A DNA stretch of 64,000 nucleotides. Origin: Lota lota (lineage: Eukaryota > Chordata > Actinopteri > Gadiformes > Lotidae). Below, in pieces: positions 30,084 to 64,000 of this stretch. The stretch spans positions 2,000,001-2,064,000 of the forward strand of contig JACYXH010000705.1 of NCBI GenBank assembly GCA_026745465.1, written 5' to 3'. The notes beneath the pieces were generated by a model. That model was not told where the DNA came from and did not search any database. It saw only the letters and a list, made by a program, of their open reading frames with translations. How positions within the stretch are numbered: position 1 is the stretch's first letter; the number at the start of each line of letters is the position of its first letter. Both the position numbers and the translations under genes were made by a program.

Positions 30084-31200
30084 ATCCGGTACAACGAAAC
30101 AACAACCAGGGAAGCTTATCTTTCAGAACCGGGCAGATGGATGGTCTCACTGTTCCCCGTCAGCGTCGGGTGGTCATGTGATCATGTGGTCATGTGATCA
30201 GCTGAACGAGGGGGAAGTGGTCTGCAAGAGTTCTATTTAAAAGCTTGTGTAATACTAAAACGGATTTTGTAACTGTTGTGTCATGTGTTCCGGTATGAAT
30301 CAATTTCTTCTCATTTTGTAAATTTCCATTCGACTGCGTGTGTGTGCTTCAAGTTATTGTTAAGGTGCTCGGACACCTAGACCGCCACCCTACCTGTTAG
30401 CCTTGATCACATATTCAGTCCCAGGGCCCGTTCTCACACTGGGGAAGACACCTGTCTGGACCCTCACCTGCCTGGACCCCTCACCTGTCTGGACCCCTCA
30501 CCTGTCTGGACCCCTCACCTGCCTGGACCCCTCACCTGTCTGGACCCCTCACCTGCCTGGACCCCTCACCTGCCTGGACCCCTCACCTGTCTGGACCCCT
30601 CACCTGTCTGGACCCCTCACCTGCCTGGACCCCTCACCTGTCTGGACCCTCACCTGTCTGGACCCCTCACCTGCCTGGACCCCTCACCTGCCTGGACCCC
30701 TCACCTGTCTGGACCCCTCACCTGTCTGGACCCCTCACCTGCCTGGACCCCTCACCTGCCTGGACCCCTCACCTGCCTGGACCCCTCACCTGCCTGGACC
30801 CCTCACCTGTCTGGACCCCTCACCTGCCTGGACCCCTCACCTGTCTGGACCCCTCACCTGTCTGGACCCTCACCTGTCTGGACCCCTCACCTGCCTGGAC
30901 CCCTCACCTGTCTGGACCCCTCACCTGCCTGGACCCCTCACCTGCCTGGACCCCTCATCTGTCTGGACCCCTCACCTGCCTGGACCCCTCACCTGCCTGG
31001 ACCCCTCACCTGTCTGGACCCCTCACCTGTCTGGACCCCTCACCTGCCTGGACCCCTCACCTGTCTGGACCCCTCACCTGCCTGGACCCCTCACCTGTCT
31101 GGACCCCTCACCTGTCTGGACCCCTCACCTGCCTGGACCCTCACCCATAACCCTGCTCTGCTTCAGAGAGGATCCTGAACCACAGAGCGCTACATAACCC
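29700..31200. repeat. 5' flank of slc66a2: minisatellites and (CA)31
   Basis: A unit of about 41 bp with gagctaggagggaggaagct, about five copies (29730-29950); (CA)31 (about 30020-30081); unique DNA 30090-30455; a 17-bp unit acccctcacctgcctgg/acccctcacctgtctgg, about 40 copies (30458-31145). The 264-codon frame through the last array is an artefact. Confidence 0.93.
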
Positions 31201-32111
31201 TACATTGTGTTTGGCAGATCACCATGTATTGGCTCTTTGTTGTGTAGCCCACAGCACGCATCTCTGCGACAGAGGAAGCTATTCAGGTTCCTGTTGCTGG
31301 TGACTACATCTCTAAATGGGATGTCAGTAATGGAGCTTCACCAGCCTATGAAGGGTTTCTTATTACTTAGAGACAGCTGCAGGCGGTTCTAAAGGGCGCG
31401 CTTTCAACAAACGTTGGGATAGTGAGGATTGGACCCGCTTGGCTGAGAGTGAGTTGGCCAGATGGTTCTGCTACAATTACAGCTGGGACCCCAGCAGATC
31501 ACGTGGGTTCCGCTTCGCATGACGTCACATTCTAACTTATGCTTCCATTTACTTATGCTGATATGTAGTTGTCCATATTTTCATTACTCTTCCTCCTTCA
31601 ATACTGCTATCTTGCTCACAGCACCCTCTAGCGTAACACACGCAACAAGGTCAATTAAATGTATTTACTATGCGAACGAATGGTAAAAGTCTGCACAACA
31701 CAAACTGCGGCTCAGTCACAGCTCATTTTTAAACCGCGTCTTTAAGAAACTCGATACGCAGTTCGTGCTTTTACGTTTAACCATTGTCTCGGAGCATTAC
31801 CGCAGTTTTAGGGTAATGGTGATGGCTTACTCTGGAGAAAGTGCAGTGTCCTGAAGTGAAGCGCAGACACCAGGCACACTGGGGGCTCTATGTTATCAAG
31901 CGGACATGGCTGACGGGCTGTACACGCACGGACACACAAGCATACCAAATACTAAAGAAAAGGGCTTTAAATGCATCATCCATGTAGGACCTGCATAACC
32001 GGTTCTTCCTGCGCTTGAAACGGCGTCGCTTACGACAATTATGATCATAAGCACCGCAGTTTGAACTATCCACAAGAAACTCAGTGGTGACTTCCATTCT
32101 CCTAGTCTTAC
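31201..32111. other. Unique DNA between slc66a2 and hsbp1
   Basis: Non-repetitive. An ATG-initiated 69-codon frame on the minus strand (31888-32097) is arginine-rich in the middle (CRKRRRFKRRKNRLCRSY) and then hydrophobic; I do not recognise it and it may be chance. It would lie in the 5' intron of slc66a2 if the donor at 32111 is used. Confidence 0.4.
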
Positions 32112-32200
32112 CTACCGCTCAAGTTGATACGATCCAAGTGCGGCTTTCTTCCAAACAGAGAAAACGACACAACAGCCAACTTTCACACACGCCTCGCACT
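32112..32200 (-). other. slc66a2: Possible slc66a2 5' untranslated exon
   Basis: A good donor (GGTAG then GTAAGACT) lies at 32112/32111 on the minus strand. It could splice to the acceptor just upstream of the slc66a2 start. The 5' end is not defined by the sequence. Inference only. Confidence 0.25.
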
Positions 32201-32848
<648 letters not shown>

Positions 32849-32893
32849 ATGGCGGAAACAGACCCCAAGTCAGTACAGGATCTCACCAACGTG
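32849..32893 (+). CDS. hsbp1: hsbp1 coding exon 1
   Basis: Fifteen codons, [15 protein letters not shown], ending at donor GTAGGT in phase 0. Confidence 0.96.
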
Positions 32894-34164
32894 GTAGGTT
32901 GTGGTGCAGAAGGCTCAGCTAACCAGCTCGCCGAGGCTAACGTTAGCTGAGCGTCTCGATAGCCGTGCTGATGGTAAACATTCAGAGGGCTTCAGGGTGT
33001 CGGCTAGCGGCTACGCTCCAGCCTCAGTGATGCTTCAGCTAGCCGTCATCCTGCTAATCCTTTTCATGTGTTCAGTGGTCTTTGAAGAATAATCTAGATT
33101 TAGATCAACTATACACCTGCATACTCGTTATTCACCTTTTCACTTATCGTGTTTTGTATTTCCTCTGAGTTGGACAGAGTATGTTAAATAAATGATACAA
33201 GGTTATATATCTCTAAATGTTTGAAGTGTTAATCATAATACATATCGAATATTTGAATGCATACATTTGCTAACCTCGGTGCAGTTTACCAGTAAAACGT
33301 TATTTCTAATCATTACCTAACAGTATTTATGGTCGCTCAGTTGGAATGAAATTCAAAGCGAAAGTATGTTTCTGGTTGTCATGGAGACGGTTCATCCGGT
33401 TAAGTGATGTGGAGTCAACAAGTTCAACCTGGTGGGTGTTCACATGGTAACCATGGTACCTGGAGTAAGCGTCAGTAAGTGGGACCAAGTCATTGGCCCT
33501 TGAGTGTCAGTCTCAACGCCATTGAAACGTGTACTTGTTCAAATTCCAACCAGGTTAACCTGGTAACACGTCTTTTCTGGTTCTCAGGTACAGACGCTCC
33601 TCCAGCAGATGCAGGACAAGTTCCAGACCATGTCGGACCAGATCATCGGGAGAAATATCCTAAACAGTACGGAGAGAGCCTATGAAAGGGTCCCTATGTT
33701 ACCACCAGGTGTGATGCTGATTAGCCGCTACATGACCCTTTAGTGACATCACACACAGTAGTATCCACCCAGATGTAGGCTGATAGGTCTACATACCAGC
33801 CTACCCAGTGGACTGTACCCAGTGGACTGTACCCAGTGGACTGTACCCAGTGGACTGTACCCAGTGGACTGTACCCAGTGGACTGTACCCAGTGGACTGT
33901 ACCCACTGGTCTGTACCCACTGGTCTGTACCCACTGGTAGGCTGGTCTGGCCATCATACACCTGCATGGACACTCCCACATTGTACCTGTAACGGATAAT
34001 AGTACAAATAAAGTTTTTACCAGTTCCTTAACGTGAGGTCACTCGACGAGATGAGCACACGCATCGACGACCTGGAGAAGAACATCGCTGACCTCATGAC
34101 CCAGGCAGGCGTGGAGGAGATCGAGGCTCCGCCAGAGAAGCCCAAGGAGGGCCAGGGCTCGTAA
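32849..34164 (+). CDS. hsbp1: Heat shock factor binding protein 1 (HSBP1); three coding exons
   Basis: Exons 32849-32893, 33588-33654 and 34043-34164 join to a 77-residue protein; human HSBP1 has 76. It reads [15 protein letters not shown], then [20 protein letters not shown], then [19 protein letters not shown] and [19 protein letters not shown]. This is the heptad-repeat coiled coil of HSBP1, which forms trimers, binds the HSF1 trimerisation domain to damp the heat-shock response, and helps WASH complex assembly. The start has a strong context (CACACCATGG). Intron 1 is GT-AG; intron 2 is AT-AC. HSBP1-type residues throughout, not the divergent human HSBP1L1 type, although the neighbourhood (divergent slc66a2) is that of human HSBP1L1. 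Confidence 0.96.
33588..33654 (+). CDS. hsbp1: hsbp1 coding exon 2
   Basis: Acceptor GGTTCTCAG. Reads [20 protein letters not shown] plus GR and one base of the next isoleucine. It is followed by ATATCCTAAAC, a U12-type donor. No usable GT donor keeps the frame and the conserved R-I-D junction. Confidence 0.96.
33655..34042 (+). other. hsbp1: U12-type AT-AC intron in hsbp1
   Basis: The 5' end is ATATCCTAAAC (U12 AT-AC consensus ATATCCTT). The 3' end has a perfect U12 branch-point box TTCCTTAAC at 34024-34032, 10 bases before the terminal AC at 34041-34042. Splicing here rebuilds Arg-Ile-Asp exactly as in the family. The intron holds a 14-bp array (tggactgtacccag, about 33805-33945). Confidence 0.93.
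34043..34164 (+). CDS. hsbp1: hsbp1 coding exon 3
   Basis: Completes ATC (Ile), then [20 protein letters not shown] and [19 protein letters not shown] and TAA at 34162-34164. The next bases TACAG/GTGAGAGG form a strong donor five bases after the stop, so a 3'-untranslated intron is possible. Confidence 0.95.
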
Positions 34165-34520
34165 TACAGGTGAGAGGAGGAGCTAGAGGAGTAGTACAGG
34201 TGAGAGGAGGAGCTAGAGGAGTAGTACAGGTGAGAGGAGGAGCTAGGAGTAGTACAGGTGAGAGGAGCTAGGAGTAGTACAGGTGAGAGGAGGAGCTAGA
34301 GGAGTAGTACAGGTGAGAGGAGGAGCTAGAGGAGTAGTACAGGTGAGAGGAGGAGCTAGAGGAGTAGTACAGGTGAGAGGAGGAGCTAGAGGAGTAATAC
34401 AGGTGAGGAGAGACTGAGCTAGAGGAGTAATACAGGTGAGAGGAGCTAGAGGAGTAATACAGGTGAGGAGAGACGGAGCTAGAGGAGTAATACAGGTGAG
34501 GAGGAGTAATACAGGTGAGA
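34160..34520 (+). repeat. Minisatellite carrying 13 donor-like sequences after the hsbp1 stop
   Basis: The unit (mostly 30 bp, some 26-34) includes gtagtacaggtgagaggagg and agctagagga. acaggtga starts at 34166, 34196, 34226, 34253, 34279, 34309, 34339, 34369, 34399, 34432, 34459, 34492 and 34511. The first copy overlaps the stop-codon context gtaatacag; the last five copies keep gtaatacag. Confidence 0.95.
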
Positions 34521-35437
34521 GGAGAGGTCCACCTCCATGTGGATGGAAATGTTAAGGGTCAGCACTTATCACTGTACCAAGAACCAAATGATTACGCAAC
34601 AGTGGCTCTGATCTAGATGTAAGACCGTTGGCATTAGTATTGAGCATTTCAGGTGCACACACCTGTAAGACCTGTTAGACTTGCACACAGGAGCAGACAG
34701 AATTCTGATTTGTGAATATGACTCCACAAATGTAAAACATAAATTCCCAATCCCGGGAGTTAACGTTAGAGTGGGTCACTGTGAACCCGGACATCCATGT
34801 CCATCGGTCTTCATATCACACACCTGTCCAATGCTTCCATCAGCTGGGCGCTGTTTATAGTGGTTACCATGGGAACCAAGCGTTGGACACCCTGAGTGAG
34901 GAAGACGTGGTACGTTCAGGTGTTCTGTGGTTGCTTTGCACCAGGAGCAATGGGTCAGACTACCGGTGTGGCTCACAGCCTTCCAGAGCTTCTGGCGCGA
35001 TGGCAACTTATCGTGTACCCCTCTTCTCCCCAGGTTACCTAGCAACCAGGCACGGTACCATCGCTGGGAGCAACCGAAGATTCCAGCATCGAACACGGTT
35101 CTATTGTTAGGGAGTGATGTGTGAAATGATTTTTTTTACATTGATATTGTGATTTGGTTATTTAGTGACTTGACAAATGTACCGTTATCTGAAAACTAAG
35201 TAGTGATTTCTGCCCTTCTTGTAATGTTCAGCCCTGCTGGCGAGAGTATAGATGGTTATGTGCACTACATAGGCTGTGGGAGGGTAGGACACCAAATAGA
35301 CCTACAGACTGGCTATACAGTCCCACAGAGAGACCTACATGATATTCATCCCAGGTTAAGAGTAAACATCTCAGGCCTTGAAAAGAAGTCTTTGTTTGCG
35401 CCAAGTTGGGGTTTCCAAATTTGAATGATTTAATTCT
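34521..35437 (+). other. hsbp1: hsbp1 3' region
   Basis: Unique DNA between the post-stop array and a poly(A) signal. It probably contains the terminal untranslated exon; possible acceptors are CTCCCCAG at about 35032 and ATGTTCAG at about 35231. RFX-like motifs GTTACCATGGGAAC (about 34862) and GTTACCTAGCAAC (about 35033) are present. The 73-codon frame at 35203-35424 is not recognised as a protein. Confidence 0.5.
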
Positions 35438-35443
35438 AATAAA
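35438..35443 (+). terminator. hsbp1: Poly(A) signal AATAAA, candidate for hsbp1
   Basis: AATAAA about 1.27 kb after the hsbp1 stop, followed by a GT-rich stretch (gttttgtggtggtgttg), a typical downstream element. Confidence 0.6.
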
Positions 35444-35551
35444 AGGTATTTAAATACGACATGTTTTGTGGTGGTGTTGTTCAACAAAGCATATTTCCAT
35501 TGAACCATGGCTGCAAAGAATGGTGCCAGAATCGTTTTGAATGTGCCTATC

Positions 35552-35557
35552 TTTATT
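35552..35557 (-). terminator. top1: Poly(A) signal AATAAA, candidate for top1
   Basis: TTTATT on the plus strand, so AATAAA in the top1 transcript, about 306 bases after the stop. It lies about 110 bp from the hsbp1 signal on the other strand, so the two transcripts end tail to tail. Confidence 0.55.
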
Positions 35558-35862
35558 TAAACTGCTCTGGAAGACATCCCTCCCATCCATGTCATCCCAG
35601 GGAGCTTCATCACAGATGAACACGCAACGTACAACCTCATCGCCCGCTGAACCATGAACCTTTCGTATCAAAGGGTAGAAACATTTAGTAACGCAAAGAA
35701 ACATCTTCGGTCAAGTGCCATCAGCATAAGGAATAAAACAAAAATCAAGAAATAAACCTAAATGGCTGAACATGTTGGGCCTGCGAGACTTGAGGACGTG
35801 ATGTTCCACCAGCCGTCCAAACAAGCAGCTACTCCCACTGACCCTGACCGGCTCCTCCAGAG

Positions 35863-62820
<26,958 letters not shown>

Positions 62821-64000
62821 CTAAACCACAGCGAGAAACAGAGTTACAGAAGCTCCATTCGCCTTTAACATTAACATGGAGAAAGTAGTCCCCCCCTTGA
62901 CAAGCCTTTTCATTATGGGATGGACAGCCCTACACACTCCCCCAGCTGTCCCTTTCCTTCCTCCTATTCTCCTCCCCACAAGAGGGATTACACACAGCGA
63001 CCAAATGAAAAGGGCCGCAGAACGATCCACTAAGGGCCTTGTTTCCGATAAGGCCACCGTCAAAGACAAAAGGAAAGCAGAGAGCCGCTTGGATTAATTG
63101 ACTACGCCCTGTAAACCCCTTCACCTCCCGGTGGGCCAAGCCTCAGCTCACAGTACGGGAGCAGCGCTCCTCTGGGAGGGAGGAGATGGAATAAAGGAGG
63201 GAATGTGAGGTCGGCCCGGCACACCGCACCCAGCTGAGCAACCAGTGCTGGGGCTTCATTTATGTTGATGTATTTACAGCAAACAGATTCATTTCATTAG
63301 AAATAACCATTTGACATGTTCATCCAGATACAGGTAAAAACTAGGGAGATCTGCTTTAAGTACCACAGGAACTTAATTGGTTAGAATTTGCTTAATGGTA
63401 TAGTGATGGGCCACCGACCGTTAGCCTACATCCTCTGCATGAGACGTGATGTAAAGGGACTGTTTGCCTAAAAGAGCTTTCAACTCACATTCTGTGTTTG
63501 GAGCGGATCGATCGTTTCCAGCTACAGAGAGCGTTACAGCCAAGAGAATACCCCTAAAATCCCAGTTCCAGTCTCAAAGGGCTTCCCAGGCCCACGTTGT
63601 ACCCCCCCCCCCCCAGACCCCAGAAGATGGTCCTACTCCCGGGGATGTCAGGGTGGTGGGGGACGAGATGGTAGAACCCAGGAGCTGTCTTGGTGGGGGA
63701 AGGGTTGACCAGTAGGGGGTGAGCTTCCATCACTCTAATCCACACGCTCAGCTAGTGCCCTCGGCACCACTAGGAATAGAAACTAAATATAGTTTTTCTC
63801 CATGTCTCCGTGCTAATGAACAGCACTGAATCTATCCCCAGATGGGCAGGAGCAACCCGCCAGGGAGTCTTCAGAGGCGGAGCCGGAGGGAGGATTAGTC
63901 CCTGGACGCCCTGCGGAGCGTCGCTCAATCACACATCCTCATTTATTACGCTCCAGCCACATGCTATTAGTCTGCCGCCGCGCCGCCCAAATTAATTTCC
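62821..64000. other. top1 intron up to the window edge
   Basis: Unique DNA with a C run (63602-63614). I could not find the missing N-terminal top1 exons here; they probably lie beyond 64000. Confidence 0.55.

Noticed and set aside
31888..32097. 69-codon minus-strand frame with an arginine-rich middle
   Set aside because: Real ATG and non-repetitive, but no recognisable family and probably in the 5' intron of slc66a2; not enough to call a gene.
35203..35424. 73-codon plus-strand frame downstream of hsbp1
   Set aside because: Lies in the hsbp1 3' region before its poly(A) signal and matches no family I know.

Overview
This is teleost fish nuclear DNA. It has spliced vertebrate genes with GT-AG introns (and one AT-AC intron), tRNA-derived SINE-like fragments, one intact hAT transposon, and a very high load of long (CA)n/(GT)n microsatellites and minisatellites. 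Such a dense load of long AC repeats is known from gadiform (cod-like) genomes, but that placement is only an inference. Most long open frames here are artefacts of tandem repeats whose unit length is a multiple of three. LAYOUT: 1-12.7 kb holds no recognisable gene, only tandem arrays and short unique DNA. 12.8-29.6 kb (minus strand) is slc66a2 (PQLC1), a PQ-loop membrane protein in four coding exons. 32.1-32.8 kb is a probable shared 5' region. 32.85-34.17 kb (plus strand) is hsbp1, heat shock factor binding protein 1, in three coding exons. 35.86-62.82 kb (minus strand) is DNA topoisomerase I (top1). Sixteen coding exons are visible, carrying all five catalytic residues and the stop codon; the extreme N-terminus lies beyond base 64000. 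hsbp1 and top1 converge, with candidate poly(A) signals about 110 bp apart. slc66a2 and hsbp1 are head to head, the same arrangement as human SLC66A2 and HSBP1L1 on 18q23. A 2.8-kb hAT element with an uninterrupted 602-residue transposase, matching 8-bp target duplications and recognisable terminal inverted repeats sits in a top1 intron. It is inserted in a minisatellite that itself arose inside a SINE-like element. MAIN OBSERVATION: many minisatellites are anchored on exon-intron junctions, so real splice sites are present in tandem. Examples are 21 copies of one top1 5' splice site, 7 copies of the end of the exon carrying the catalytic tyrosine plus its donor, 6, 5 and 4 copies of three top1 3' splice sites, 7 copies of an slc66a2 donor, and 13 copies of the donor-like sequence just after the hsbp1 stop. 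One 119-nt top1 intron is exactly three copies of a 35-nt GT...AG unit joined by two 7-nt spacers. Another top1 intron starts with (CA)87 and ends with (UG)70, so its ends can pair. The second hsbp1 intron is a clear U12-type AT-AC intron.
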